A DNA stretch of 64,000 bases from Clostridium ganghwense (GCF_026735165.1 NZ_JAPQES010000003.1:124001-188000), one strand, 5' to 3'. Numbered from the stretch's first letter, positions 17,924 to 27,484 are shown. The notes: a model not told the origin generated them from the letters alone. Numbers and translations: made by a program.

Positions 17924-17957
17924 TGCTTATCATAATATTTATCTCAAAATATGTTTG

Positions 17958-19211
17958 TTAATATTCTATTCTATCTCTTCCATTTCTTTTAGCTGTATAT
18001 AAAAGCTTGTCCGATTTTCCTATTAATTCTATAGCAGTTTCTGATTTTAGTTCTGCAGCTCCTACACTTATAGTTACCGTAATATTTTCTTCTTTAAATT
18101 TTATTTCTGAAATACCTTTTCTTAATCTTTCAGCTAAAATTACAGCACCTTTTAAATCTGTTTCTGGTAGTATTAATATAAATTCTTCTCCACCATATCT
18201 TCCTATAACATAGGATTTTCTCAATTGCTGTTTTAATTCATTACCTATTTTTATTAAAACCTCATCTCCAGTCTGATGTCCATAAGTATCATTAATCAAT
18301 TTAAACTTATCAATATCAAACATAATTAATGAAAGCTTATTATTGTATATTTTAGCACTTTTTATTTCTTCTTCTAATCTTTCATACATATATTTATGAT
18401 TGTATAAACTTGTTAACCCATCTATATTAACCATTGTCTTTAATTGTAAATTTTTTCCTTTTAATTCTTGTAATAATAAAAATGTTCTAACATTGGCTTT
18501 TAATCTTGCCATAAAAATATTTTCACTAAAGGGTTTTAAAATATAATCATCTGCTCCAACTGATAATATGTTTGAAATAATTTTTTCATTATCCATAGCA
18601 GAAATTGAGATAATAAAGGCATATTTATATTTTTTACGAAGTTCTGAAATAACTTGTTTTCCAGACATAGTAGGCAAAATAAAATCTATTATGTATAGAG
18701 AATACTCTTCTTTCTTATTTAAAAGTTCCTCTGGCTCAGTATAATAATCAACATTGGTAATATTATTCATCTCAAATATTTTTCGTATTATCATAAGCTC
18801 TAATTCATTATCATCTAAAACTGCAATTCTAATGTCCTTTAATTGTTTGTTTCTGAAATCTTCTAAATTTATATAATATTTTATTCTATCTATTAATATA
18901 TTTTTAGATATAAAATCTATAGCACCTAGTCTAAAAAGTTTATTTTTAGTTTCTATATCATCCCTAGCTGACAGCACAATAACGGGAATATCCTTATATT
19001 CACTTTCATTTAAAGCCCTTAAAAATTGCTCTCCATTTTCATTTTTTAATTCTACTGCCGTTACAATTAAGTCTATTTTATTATTTGCTAATACTTGAAA
19101 TGCTTCTTTTGAATTATTAGCTGTTAGATATTTAACCCCTTTTTCTCTCGAAAAATCTTTTATAATTTCTTTATAAAAAAAATTAGAATCAACGTGTAGA
19201 ATTGACAACAT
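17958..19211 (-). CDS. PleD-like response regulator diguanylate cyclase (REC-REC-GGDEF)
   Basis: A 417-aa soluble protein with two receiver domains and a GGDEF domain. In the first receiver (about residues 1-120) the usual phospho-acceptor Asp is replaced: LIVTAVEL where VTDVEL would be expected. The second (about 127-245) keeps Asp in YIIDFILP and Lys in ILKPF, so it should be the phosphorylated one. The cyclase site is GRYGGEEF; the I-site position reads RKSY, without the needed Asp, so feedback inhibition is probably lost. No histidine kinase is adjacent. Confidence 0.92.
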   Translation of the reverse strand: MLSILHVDSNFFYKEIIKDFSREKGVKYLTANNSKEAFQVLANNKIDLIVTAVELKNENGEQFLRALNESEYKDIPVIVLSARDDIETKNKLFRLGAIDFISKNILIDRIKYYINLEDFRNKQLKDIRIAVLDDNELELMIIRKIFEMNNITNVDYYTEPEELLNKKEEYSLYIIDFILPTMSGKQVISELRKKYKYAFIISISAMDNEKIISNILSVGADDYILKPFSENIFMARLKANVRTFLLLQELKGKNLQLKTMVNIDGLTSLYNHKYMYERLEEEIKSAKIYNNKLSLIMFDIDKFKLINDTYGHQTGDEVLIKIGNELKQQLRKSYVIGRYGGEEFILILPETDLKGAVILAERLRKGISEIKFKEENITVTISVGAAELKSETAIELIGKSDKLLYTAKRNGRDRIEY

Positions 19212-19516
19212 ATTATTTATTCGCCCCTTATATAATTACTTTCACTATTGCTATGATATGTATTTGTTGATTTTAAACGTAATTTTATGTGATAAAAGCT
19301 AATTCATAAAAACGTTTTCCTTTTACTTAAGTAATTATAACATTATTTTTCTATGGTGTGATATAAATTAAAATATTGACTTTATTGTAAACCAAATGTA
19401 TTTTGTTTAATTAGTATAAATAACCCCTTATATCTTTGTACAATTTGTCAATATATATATGTATACTAGTCCTGTATAATAATATTAAAGAATTAAATCG
19501 TAAGGAGAGGATTATA
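19212..19516. other. Intergenic region between divergent genes
   Basis: Holds the promoters of the response-regulator cyclase and the ABC ATPase. TATAAT (19475-19480) and TATACT (19462-19467) are candidate -10 boxes for the plus-strand gene, but neither has a well-placed -35. No gene or structured RNA seen. Confidence 0.4.
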
Positions 19517-20623
19517 ATGGCAGGATTAAATTTAAAAAATATAGAAAAAGTATATCCAAATGGATTTCATGCAGTTCACGATTTTAATTTAGATATTGAA
19601 GATAAAGAATTTATAGTTTTCGTTGGACCATCTGGATGCGGAAAATCAACTACTCTTAGAATGATAGCAGGACTTGAAGAAATATCATCTGGAGAATTAT
19701 ACATAGGTGAGAATATTGTAAACGATGTAGCTCCAAAAGATAGAGATATAGCTATGGTATTCCAAAACTATGCTTTATACCCTCACATGACTGTTTTTGA
19801 TAACATGGCTTTTGGATTAAAACTTAGAAAGATGCCTAAAGATGAAATTAACCAAAAGGTTACTGATGCTGCTAGAATACTTGGTATAGAAAATTTATTA
19901 AAAAGAAAACCTAAACAGCTTTCAGGTGGTCAAAGACAAAGGGTTGCCTTAGGACGTGCTATAGTAAGAAATCCTAAAGTTTTCCTTATGGATGAGCCTC
20001 TTTCAAACTTAGATGCAAAATTAAGAGTTCAAATGAGAGCTGAAATTAGTAAACTTCATCAAAGCCTTCAAACTACATTCATTTATGTAACTCATGACCA
20101 AACTGAAGCTATGACTATGGGAACAAGAATTGTTGTAATGAAAGATGGTTTTGTTCAACAAGTGGCAGATCCTCAAACTATATACAAACATCCTTCAAAC
20201 ATGTTTGTTGCATCATTTATAGGATCTCCTCAAATGAATTTTATTGAATGTACTTTAAAAGAAGAAAACAATAATGTCTATGCTGAATTTAAAGGAAATA
20301 AAGTAACACTTTCAGCTGAAAACTCAAAAACTTTAAAAGATTTAGGTTATGTAAATAAAGAAGTTGTACTTGGTATAAGACCTGAAAATATGTTTGTACA
20401 TTCTGAGGTATCTGATAATAAAGATAATGTAATTGAAACAAATGTACAAGTAACGGAAATGCTTGGTTCAGAAACATATTTACATTTAGATATGCAAAAC
20501 CAAAACGTTATTGCAAGAGTTGATCCTAGTACTAAAGCAGAAATCGGAAAAAATATTAATATTGGCTTTGATATCACTAAAATACACATATTTGATAAAG
20601 ATACAGAAAAAGCTGTATTCTAG
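19517..20623 (+). CDS. Sugar ABC transporter ATP-binding protein (MsmK/UgpC/MalK type)
   Basis: A 368-aa ATPase of the carbohydrate-uptake CUT1 group. Visible motifs are Walker A GPSGCGKST, the Q-loop in VFQNYALYPHM, signature LSGGQRQRVALGRA, Walker B VFLMDEPLSNLDA and the switch His in THDQTEA. A C-terminal TOBE/regulatory part follows (GIRPENMFVHSE). The ATG at 19517 follows AAGGAGAGG; a longer frame from 19436 has no ribosome site. No permease or binding protein is adjacent, so it is probably a shared ATPase energising several sugar transporters, as MsmK does in other Firmicutes. Confidence 0.92.
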   Translation: MAGLNLKNIEKVYPNGFHAVHDFNLDIEDKEFIVFVGPSGCGKSTTLRMIAGLEEISSGELYIGENIVNDVAPKDRDIAMVFQNYALYPHMTVFDNMAFGLKLRKMPKDEINQKVTDAARILGIENLLKRKPKQLSGGQRQRVALGRAIVRNPKVFLMDEPLSNLDAKLRVQMRAEISKLHQSLQTTFIYVTHDQTEAMTMGTRIVVMKDGFVQQVADPQTIYKHPSNMFVASFIGSPQMNFIECTLKEENNNVYAEFKGNKVTLSAENSKTLKDLGYVNKEVVLGIRPENMFVHSEVSDNKDNVIETNVQVTEMLGSETYLHLDMQNQNVIARVDPSTKAEIGKNINIGFDITKIHIFDKDTEKAVF

Positions 20624-20637
20624 TATAAAACAAATTA

Positions 20638-20675
20638 AATCGGAAAAGCTTAATTAGAGCTTTTCTGATTTTTAA
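20638..20675 (+). terminator. Terminator after the ABC ATPase gene
   Basis: AATCGGAAAAGCT and AGCTTTTCTGATT form a stem with a 7-nt loop, followed by TTTTT. Confidence 0.85.
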
Positions 20676-20712
20676 TATATATTAATATATAATGGTAGGT
20701 GGACTATCTCTA

Positions 20713-21744
20713 ATGAATAGTAATAAAATTAAACGTATATTTAATAAACTTAAAACTATAATAGATACAGAAATAACTCTAATGGATGAATCAGGTTATA
20801 TAATTGAAAGTACAGATAATGAAAAAATAGGTAATTATGATAACAATTTTAAAAATGTTGATTTAAGAAAAAACCTCTGTCAAATTGGTGATTACACTTA
20901 TTACTTTTTTAATTTCGTAGATGGTAAAAAAAATGTATTTTCAATCAAAGGAAAAAGTGAAGAAACTAAGAAGCTTGTTGAGATTATAGGTATTTTTTTA
21001 AATGCGGATTTTAATGATGTATCACAAAGTGAACTTTTAAGAAACTTATTAATAAATGGAATTGAAGATGGTGATTTAGAACATTTAAATAAAAAATTCT
21101 ACATAAAACCTCAAACTACAATGAGGGCATTAGTGATTGAAGTAAAAGAGAATGTAATGAAAGAGCTAGAAAATCTTATTTGTCATATCTATCCTAATGA
21201 ATTGTATACTAAAATAAGCAATAACCTTTTTTGCTTTGTTGAAAAGTGCTCAAAAGATAACGATCAATATTTTATTCAAATATACGATGCTATTTATTCT
21301 GAATTATTTTATGAACCTAAAATAGGCGTAGGAACAGTTGTTGATAATATAAAGGATTTGTCAACATCCTATAAAAAAGCTGTAAAATCTATTAAACTTG
21401 GTAAATTATTTTTTCAAGACAGAAATATTTACTACTGCAAAGATTTTGGACTTCCAACCTTAATCAATAATATGGATATTAAATCCCTAGAAGAATTATA
21501 TAAAGATATGAATTATAATAATATAGATGAAATATTATCTGATAGTGAACTAGTTACTACAGCTATAAAATTTTTTCAAAATAATTTAAATATTAGTGTA
21601 ACAGCAAAACAATTATTTATCCATAGAAATACATTAATATATAGATTAAATAAAATACTAAAAATATCTGGATATGATTTAAGAGTTTTTGAAGATTCAA
21701 TAAATTTTAAAGTTGCCATGTTCATTCATAATTATATAAAATAA
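20713..21744 (+). CDS. CdaR/PucR-type transcriptional regulator
   Basis: A 343-aa regulator. The C-terminus has the PucR-type helix-turn-helix (LNISVTAKQLFIHRNTLIYR), and the middle has the GGDEF-like region of CdaR proteins (KIGVGTVVDNIKDLSTSYKKA). The N-terminal 80 residues may sense a ligand. The start is uncertain: the ATG at 20713 has GGTAGGTGG about 10 nt upstream, and a longer form starts at 20692. Its place behind the sugar ATPase suggests control of carbohydrate uptake. The stop codon TAA is directly followed by a GGGGACGGTTCTC repeat arm. Confidence 0.8.
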   Translation: MNSNKIKRIFNKLKTIIDTEITLMDESGYIIESTDNEKIGNYDNNFKNVDLRKNLCQIGDYTYYFFNFVDGKKNVFSIKGKSEETKKLVEIIGIFLNADFNDVSQSELLRNLLINGIEDGDLEHLNKKFYIKPQTTMRALVIEVKENVMKELENLICHIYPNELYTKISNNLFCFVEKCSKDNDQYFIQIYDAIYSELFYEPKIGVGTVVDNIKDLSTSYKKAVKSIKLGKLFFQDRNIYYCKDFGLPTLINNMDIKSLEELYKDMNYNNIDEILSDSELVTTAIKFFQNNLNISVTAKQLFIHRNTLIYRLNKILKISGYDLRVFEDSINFKVAMFIHNYIK

Positions 21745-21844
21745 GGGGACGGTTCTCAAATTACAATTAAACTTAGGGACTGTCCCCTTGTTTTATTGTA
21801 ATTAAAAATCAAGGACTGTCCCCCATAAATTCGAGAACCGTCCC
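21745..21844. repeat. Composite REP-like palindromic element
   Basis: Outer arms GGGGACGGTTCTC (21745-21757) and GAGAACCGTCCC (21833-21844) are inverted. Inside are two copies of another motif, GGGACTGTCCCC (21776-21787) and GGACTGTCCCCC (21813-21824), and an inverted pair AATTACAATT/TTGTAATT. The element begins at the base after the regulator stop codon. It looks like one repeat family inserted in another. Confidence 0.85.
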
Positions 21845-21856
21845 TTAAACAAAAGA

Positions 21857-21886
21857 AAAGTGTACACGTAATGTGTACACTTTTTA
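21857..21886. terminator. Terminator of the rnf operon
   Basis: AAAAGTGTACAC and GTGTACACTTTT form a 12-bp stem with a 5-nt loop, nine bases after the rnfB stop codon on the minus strand. T-rich sequence follows on both strands. Confidence 0.85.
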
Positions 21887-21894
21887 AACTTATT

Positions 21895-22719
21895 TTATTC
21901 TTTTGTAACCTTTGGTTGTGGTTTTTTACGGAAATTAAGTATAGCATTTGCTGGACATTTTTGAGCGCAAAGTCCACAGTTTACACAATTATCGTAATCA
22001 ATAACTGGTAAGTTATTTTCCATTTTAATAGCATCTTTTGGACATGCTTTAACACAAAGAGTACATCCAATACATCCTACAGAACAAGCATTTTTAACAT
22101 CTAGTCCTCTATTGTGTGAGTTACATGATACAAATACTAGTTGTTTTTGTGGTACAAGTTCTATAATGCTCTTTGGACATGCTTGAACACAAGCTCCACA
22201 TCCAACACAGTTATCTTTATTTACTTTAGCTATGCCATCTTCTATAGTTAAAGCATTAAATCCACAAGCTTTAACACAGCTTCCTAATCCTAAGCATCCA
22301 AATTCACATGATTTAGATCCAGCTCCTGGAACATTCATAGCTTCTTGACAATCTTTTAAACCATAGTATTCATATTTATCTTTAGCTTTGTCACAAGTAC
22401 CTTGACATTTTACATAAGCAACTTTTGGTTCAGAAGCTCCTACTTCTAATCCCATTACTTCACCTATTTTTGCAGCTGCAGCAGCTCCACCAATTGGACA
22501 AGCGTTTGGTGCAGCTTCTCCATTTACAACTGCTTCTGCATAAGCATCACATCCAGCAAATCCACATCCACCACAGTTTGCTCCTGGAAGAGCATCTCTA
22601 ACAAGTGGTATTTTTGGATCAACCTCTACTGCAAATTTCTTAGATGAATATCCTAAGATTAATCCGAATAATAATCCTAGTCCACCTAAGGCAAGTATAG
22701 GAAATAATATATCATTCAT
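21895..22719 (-). CDS. rnfB: Rnf complex subunit RnfB (polyferredoxin)
   Basis: A 274-aa electron-input subunit of the ion-translocating ferredoxin:NAD+ oxidoreductase. One N-terminal membrane helix (LFPILALGGLGLLFGLILGY) is followed by the Fes domain CGGCGFAGCDAYAEAV and several CxxCxxCxxxCP ferredoxin motifs, for example CVGCGACVQACP, CIGCTLCVKACP and CVNCGLCAQKCP. GGAGGGG lies before the ATG. It is the last gene of the rnfCDGEAB operon, 13 nt after rnfA. It probably takes electrons from reduced ferredoxin. Confidence 0.96.
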   Translation of the reverse strand: MNDILFPILALGGLGLLFGLILGYSSKKFAVEVDPKIPLVRDALPGANCGGCGFAGCDAYAEAVVNGEAAPNACPIGGAAAAAKIGEVMGLEVGASEPKVAYVKCQGTCDKAKDKYEYYGLKDCQEAMNVPGAGSKSCEFGCLGLGSCVKACGFNALTIEDGIAKVNKDNCVGCGACVQACPKSIIELVPQKQLVFVSCNSHNRGLDVKNACSVGCIGCTLCVKACPKDAIKMENNLPVIDYDNCVNCGLCAQKCPANAILNFRKKPQPKVTKE

Positions 22720-22732
22720 ACTTTTCCCCTCC

Positions 22733-23308
22733 TTATACTAAGCCAGAGAAGCCAAGGAATGCTATAGCCATTAATCCAGCTGTGATTAACGCAATTGGTA
22801 CTCCTCTAAGTGCTTCTGGCATTTTATCGTTTGCTTCCATTCTTTCTCTTAAACCTGCAAGTAATACTATTGCAAGCATAAATCCGATTCCTGAAGCAAC
22901 ACCGAATATTAATGAATTTAATAAACTGTATTTTTCATTTACGTTTATGATAACCGCACCAAGAATAGCACAGTTAGTTGTGATTAATGGTAAGAATACT
23001 CCTAATGCTTTATAAAGATCAGGCATAGTCTTCTTCATAACTATCTCAACAAATTGAACTAATGATGCAATAACTAGTATAAACGCTATTGTGTACATGT
23101 ACTCTATGTGTAACTTTACAAGTATAAAGTTATAAACAAAATATGATATAACTGATGCTAGTCCCATAACGAAAGTAACTGCTGCACCCATTCCTTTAGC
23201 AGTCTCTATTTTCTTTGAAACTCCAAAGAAAGGACAAATACCAAGGAATCTAGCTAGTACCATGTTATTTACTAACAACGCAGAAATAACTAAAACAAAT
23301 ATATTCAT
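22733..23308 (-). CDS. rnfA: Rnf complex subunit RnfA
   Basis: A 191-aa integral membrane subunit with six hydrophobic helices. The N-terminal VLARFLGICPFFGVSKK and the helix with PLITTNCAILG carry the cysteines expected to hold a membrane [2Fe-2S] cluster with RnfE. AAGGAAGG lies upstream. It is homologous to RnfE and inserted with opposite topology in characterised complexes. Confidence 0.96.
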   Translation of the reverse strand: MNIFVLVISALLVNNMVLARFLGICPFFGVSKKIETAKGMGAAVTFVMGLASVISYFVYNFILVKLHIEYMYTIAFILVIASLVQFVEIVMKKTMPDLYKALGVFLPLITTNCAILGAVIINVNEKYSLLNSLIFGVASGIGFMLAIVLLAGLRERMEANDKMPEALRGVPIALITAGLMAIAFLGFSGLV

Positions 23309-23343
23309 TATTCACCCAACCTTCCTTTTAGGTATTGTTAGTT

Positions 23344-23943
23344 TTATTTTTTAGCTTTATTTAATTTTCTTTGATTAATAATCGCCATCATAATTCCAAG
23401 AGTTATAAATGCTCCTGGTGCAAGTACGAATATTAATGCTGGAAATTGTTTAGACATAATTTGTGTACCAAACACTTGACCTGTTCCTAAAAACTCTCTT
23501 ACTAACCCTATAACTGTTAATGATAATGTGAATCCTAACCCTTGTCCAAGACCATCAAACATAGAAGCTATTGGTCCATTCTTAGAAGCATATGATTCTG
23601 CACGTCCAAGTATCATACAGTTAACAACAATAAGTGGTATAAAGATACCTAATGATTTATTTAATGTTGGTACAAAACCAGCTAATAAGAATTGAAGCAA
23701 AGTAACAAATGATGCAATGATAACTATAAATGCTGGTATACGAATTTTATCTGGTATAACCTTTCTAAGTAAAGATACAACAATGTTAGCTCCTATAAGA
23801 ACTACTGTTGATGAAAGTCCCATACCAAGACCATTCACAGCACTTGAAGTTACGGCCAAAGTAGGACACATCGCTAAAACTTGTACAAATGTTACATTTT
23901 CATTGAAGATACCATTCTTCAATCTCTCTATAGCAACGCTCAT
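23344..23943 (-). CDS. rnfE: Rnf complex subunit RnfE
   Basis: A 199-aa membrane subunit homologous to RnfA. The paired cysteine motifs appear as VLAMCPTLAVTSSA and PLIVVNCMILGRAESYA. Its ATG overlaps the rnfG stop codon by one base (TAATG), implying translational coupling; GGAGG for it lies inside rnfG. Confidence 0.96.
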   Translation of the reverse strand: MSVAIERLKNGIFNENVTFVQVLAMCPTLAVTSSAVNGLGMGLSSTVVLIGANIVVSLLRKVIPDKIRIPAFIVIIASFVTLLQFLLAGFVPTLNKSLGIFIPLIVVNCMILGRAESYASKNGPIASMFDGLGQGLGFTLSLTVIGLVREFLGTGQVFGTQIMSKQFPALIFVLAPGAFITLGIMMAIINQRKLNKAKK

Positions 23944-24527
23944 TATTTTTGTCCTCCCTTCAATTCATCATTGTAGAAGTCTACTGCTGCATTAACGCCT
24001 GTAGTTACAGCAGCTGATGTAATAGTAGCACCTGTTATTGCTTTTATTTCATTATCATTTGCTGGATCAGCTTTTACTACTACAAGTTTCTTTTCAATAG
24101 ATTTTTGTTTATATTGATCAGCAAACTCTGCTTCTGGTGCTTTAGCTCCAAGACCTGGTGTTTCAGTATGAGCTAGTATTTTTATACCTTCTACTTTACC
24201 TTCATTAGAAATACCAACCATCATTTCTATTAATCCACCATAACCTTTAGGTGCAACCTTTATAGCATATCCTGCTACATCACTTCCTGTTTTTCCTGCA
24301 TTAACTTCAAGAACAAGATTTCCTTCTTCTATCTTAACATCTTGCTTTTCAAAGCTTTCAGCCTTTGGTAAAACTTCTTTCATAGCTGCATCATTTTCTT
24401 TCTTTTGTTGTATAGCAATAGGTTCAGCAGTTATCTTATGTGCTCCCCCTAATATAAATCCGGCAATAGCTGTGATGATTAATAGCGTTATTCCTAGGCT
24501 TATTATCTCCTTTGTGCTCTTATCCAT
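23943..24527 (-). CDS. rnfG: Rnf complex subunit RnfG (covalent FMN)
   Basis: A 194-aa subunit with an N-terminal membrane anchor (IISLGITLLIITAIAGFILG) and an extracytoplasmic FMN-binding domain. The flavinylation motif is ITGATITSAAV near the C-terminus, where the Thr of TGAT-type sequences carries FMN. TPGLGAKAPEAEFADQYK is also typical. GGGAGGTGA precedes the ATG. Confidence 0.96.
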   Translation of the reverse strand: MDKSTKEIISLGITLLIITAIAGFILGGAHKITAEPIAIQQKKENDAAMKEVLPKAESFEKQDVKIEEGNLVLEVNAGKTGSDVAGYAIKVAPKGYGGLIEMMVGISNEGKVEGIKILAHTETPGLGAKAPEAEFADQYKQKSIEKKLVVVKADPANDNEIKAITGATITSAAVTTGVNAAVDFYNDELKGGQK

Positions 24528-24528
24528 C

Positions 24529-25479
24529 TTACTTCACCTCCCCAGTTCCAAACACTCTTGGTCTTACATATTTGTCTATTAAAGGTACGAATAAGTTCAT
24601 TATAAGAATTGAGTAAGAACATCCTTCTGGATATCCACCCCATTTACGAATAATCATAGCTAATGCACCTGCTATAACAGCAAATATAATTTGACCTTTT
24701 TTAGTCATTGGAGATGTAGTATAGTCAGTAGCCATAAAGATACCACCAAGCATTACACCACCAACCATTATTTCATATATACCAGCCATAGCGCCTAAAT
24801 CTCCTCTTCCGAAGATTGTTCCAAGTACTGCTATAGTTCCAAGATAAAATACTGGTATATGCCAAGTTATAACTCTTCTATATAAAAGATAAGCAAATCC
24901 TATAAGTAATGCAATAGCAGAAGTTTCTCCTACACATCCTCCTACTTGTCCTATAAAAGCTTGAGTTAAGCTTGGTAATTGTTGTCCACCGGCTTCTACA
25001 CCCTTTAATATTGCAAGTGGTGTTGCTCCTGCTGTTCCATCTACAGGATTTGTCCATGTTGTCATAGCAACTGGATATGAAGCAAGTAAAAATGCTCTTC
25101 CTGCAAGTGCAGGGTTAACTATATTTTGTCCAATTCCACCAAATAAGCATTTAACAACTATAACTGTAAATACTGATCCTATAACAACCATCCATAATGG
25201 TAAAGATGGTGGAACGTTGAATGCAAGTAAAAGTCCTGTTACAACTGCACTTAAATCACTTGCTGTGTTTTGTGTTTTAGATAATTTACACCACACTACC
25301 TCTGAAGCAACACAAGATATAACTGCTGTTAATATAACTAATGCTGCTTGTAATTTAAAGAAATATATTCCTACTAGTGTAGCTGGAAGTAATGCAATAA
25401 TAACATCTCTCATAATTCCTCTTACTGAACTATTGTCACGAATATGAGGAGATGAGGACACTGTATACATTTCAGCCAT
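24529..25479 (-). CDS. rnfD: Rnf complex subunit RnfD (covalent FMN)
   Basis: A 316-aa membrane subunit, homologous to NqrB, with about nine or ten helices. The covalent FMN attachment motif is DGTAGATPLA in the middle of the protein. The N-terminal SSSPHIRDNSSVRGIM and FGGIGQNIVNPALAGRAF are family hallmarks. Its stop is one base from the rnfG start. Together with RnfA, RnfE and RnfG it forms the ion-translocating membrane part. Confidence 0.96.
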   Translation of the reverse strand: MAEMYTVSSSPHIRDNSSVRGIMRDVIIALLPATLVGIYFFKLQAALVILTAVISCVASEVVWCKLSKTQNTASDLSAVVTGLLLAFNVPPSLPLWMVVIGSVFTVIVVKCLFGGIGQNIVNPALAGRAFLLASYPVAMTTWTNPVDGTAGATPLAILKGVEAGGQQLPSLTQAFIGQVGGCVGETSAIALLIGFAYLLYRRVITWHIPVFYLGTIAVLGTIFGRGDLGAMAGIYEIMVGGVMLGGIFMATDYTTSPMTKKGQIIFAVIAGALAMIIRKWGGYPEGCSYSILIMNLFVPLIDKYVRPRVFGTGEVK

Positions 25480-25496
25480 TTAAATTCACTCCTTAC

Positions 25497-26816
25497 CTAT
25501 TTTTTTCTCTTATTTGCTAAAACGGTTCTTTTTGAAGTACGAATTGATTGAATTAAGTGACGCTTAGCTGGACATACAAATGTACAAGATCCACATTCGA
25601 TACAATCTAATCCATGACCTTCTTCAAATCCTTCTAAATCTTTTCTTCTTCCTAATGAATCAAGAGCTGATGGTATTAAGAACATTGGGCATGCTTGAAC
25701 ACATTTTCCACATCTAATACAGCTTGATTCTTGTGGTAATACTGCTTGTTTTGCAGTTAAACAAAGAATTCCTGATGCTCCTTTAACAACTGGTATATCT
25801 AAAGTAGATATAGCCATACCCATCATTGGACCACCTGAGATTACTTTAATTGGATCTTCTTTAAATCCACCACAAGCATCAACTAATTCTCTAAATGCCA
25901 TACCATTTCTTACTCTTACATTCTTTGGTTCCTTAACAGCTTCACCAGTTACAGTAACAACTCTTGTAATTGAAGGTCTTCCAAGTACTACTGCTTGGTA
26001 GATTTCATGAAGTGTTGTAACGTTTTGTACTATACAACCTGCATCTGCTGGAAGCTTTCCTGATGGAACTTCTCTCTTAGTTATAGCATAAATTAATTGT
26101 TTTTCAGCTCCTTGAGGATATTTAGTTTTAAGACCTTTAACTTCTATATTAGAAATATCCTTAACTGCTTTTTGCATTGTTTCTATAGCATTTTTCTTGT
26201 TATCTTCTATTCCAATATATCCTTTTGCATTTGGATACATATGAAGAATTATTTTAAGACCTTCAACGATCTTTTCAGTTTCTTCTAACATTAATCTGTG
26301 GTCACATGTTAAATAAGGTTCACACTCAGCAGCATTAACTACTATTGAGTCAATATTTTTGTCTGGTGGTGGAATAAGTTTTACGTTAGTTGGGAAACAA
26401 GCTCCTCCCATACCAACTACTCCAGCCTCTTTAACAAGTTCTGCAATTTCTTCTTTTGCCATTCCCTTGTAGTCTTTTGGCTTAGCGAATTCTACTTCTT
26501 CATATTGCCCATCATTTTCAACTATTACTGCAAGTGATTTTGTTCCACTAGCAGTTAAAACTGGTTTTACATCCTTTACAGTACCAGAAACACTACTGTG
26601 AATGTTTGCAGAAATAAATCCACTAGCTTGACCTATTTTTTGCCCAACTAACACTCTGTCACCTTTTTTAACTAGGCACTCAGCAGGTGCTCCTATATGT
26701 TGGGACATAGGAAATACTAAAAGATCTTTAGGCTGTAAATCTTCAATCGGCTTGTTTTCTGTGAAACGTTTGCCGTGTGGTGGATGAACGCCTCTTTTAA
26801 AAGTTAATAATTCCAT
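25497..26816 (-). CDS. rnfC: Rnf complex subunit RnfC (NADH-binding)
   Basis: A 439-aa peripheral subunit that carries the NADH/FMN site and two [4Fe-4S] clusters. It opens with FKRGVHPPHGKRFTENKPI, has the Rossmann-like VVGMGGACFPTNVKL and the SLBB-like VTVTGEAVKEP, and ends with CIRCGKCVQACPM and CIECGSCTFVCPAKRHL. TAGGAGG precedes the ATG. It is the first gene of the operon in the order CDGEAB, as in acetogenic and proteolytic clostridia. The complex oxidises ferredoxin, reduces NAD+ and pumps Na+ or H+. Confidence 0.97.
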   Translation of the reverse strand: MELLTFKRGVHPPHGKRFTENKPIEDLQPKDLLVFPMSQHIGAPAECLVKKGDRVLVGQKIGQASGFISANIHSSVSGTVKDVKPVLTASGTKSLAVIVENDGQYEEVEFAKPKDYKGMAKEEIAELVKEAGVVGMGGACFPTNVKLIPPPDKNIDSIVVNAAECEPYLTCDHRLMLEETEKIVEGLKIILHMYPNAKGYIGIEDNKKNAIETMQKAVKDISNIEVKGLKTKYPQGAEKQLIYAITKREVPSGKLPADAGCIVQNVTTLHEIYQAVVLGRPSITRVVTVTGEAVKEPKNVRVRNGMAFRELVDACGGFKEDPIKVISGGPMMGMAISTLDIPVVKGASGILCLTAKQAVLPQESSCIRCGKCVQACPMFLIPSALDSLGRRKDLEGFEEGHGLDCIECGSCTFVCPAKRHLIQSIRTSKRTVLANKRKK

Positions 26817-27484
26817 ATAAATCCTCCTATCTTTAATGTTAAATATGCATACTCAATAAATAACCATGCACAAAAATACAATTTATAGGAAATTAGTATT
26901 CACTATAAATTTATTACTATAGAAATAAATATTAAAATATTTTAATATTCATTGTATACAATTACATTGTTGAATATAGCACAATTTAGTTACAATCCAT
27001 ATATATAATATCACAATAAATTACATTTGTGTGTGATCAATCACTAATTATGTCAATTTTTTTTAACCTTTTTTGTTAAAATTTATTATTATGCACAAAT
27101 TGTTATTTCTTGTCAAAAAAGATTCATAATTTTATTAAATCTTTTTTAATTTCATTTACCATATTCTCCAAATTCATCAAAAATAATTTTCATTAAACTA
27201 CTATGTAATTTTAATTCCATTCTAAAGCATCTTTCATTAACCACTTAACCTACTATATAATACCACATTATATAATACATTTGTAAATTTGCACAATATT
27301 AAAATTAGTCTGACATTTTCATAGCGTATTTATAACTATCTTATTATGCAAATTTTTATCAATAATTCCTTCTTAATTTATTACAAAAAGCAAAGAAATG
27401 ATATTAAATTGTGACAGCGTAATTCACTAAATATAATCAAAAGTCAACATTTAAAAATCATTTCTTCCTTAGTTTATATAATTT
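26817..27484. other. Long intergenic region upstream of rnf
   Basis: About 670 bp, very AT-rich, between rnfC and the ABC-F gene, both on the minus strand. No ORF with a ribosome site is visible. Candidate operators are GTGATCAATCAC (27033-27044) with a flanking TCACAA/TTGTGTGA pair (27011-27036), and GTGA...TTCAC near 27415. I cannot place the rnf promoter with confidence. Confidence 0.5.

Noticed and set aside
27058-27083. Possible Rex site before rnf
   Set aside because: The half-sites read TTAAC...GTTAA, the opposite orientation to the Rex consensus TTGTTAA...TTAACAA.
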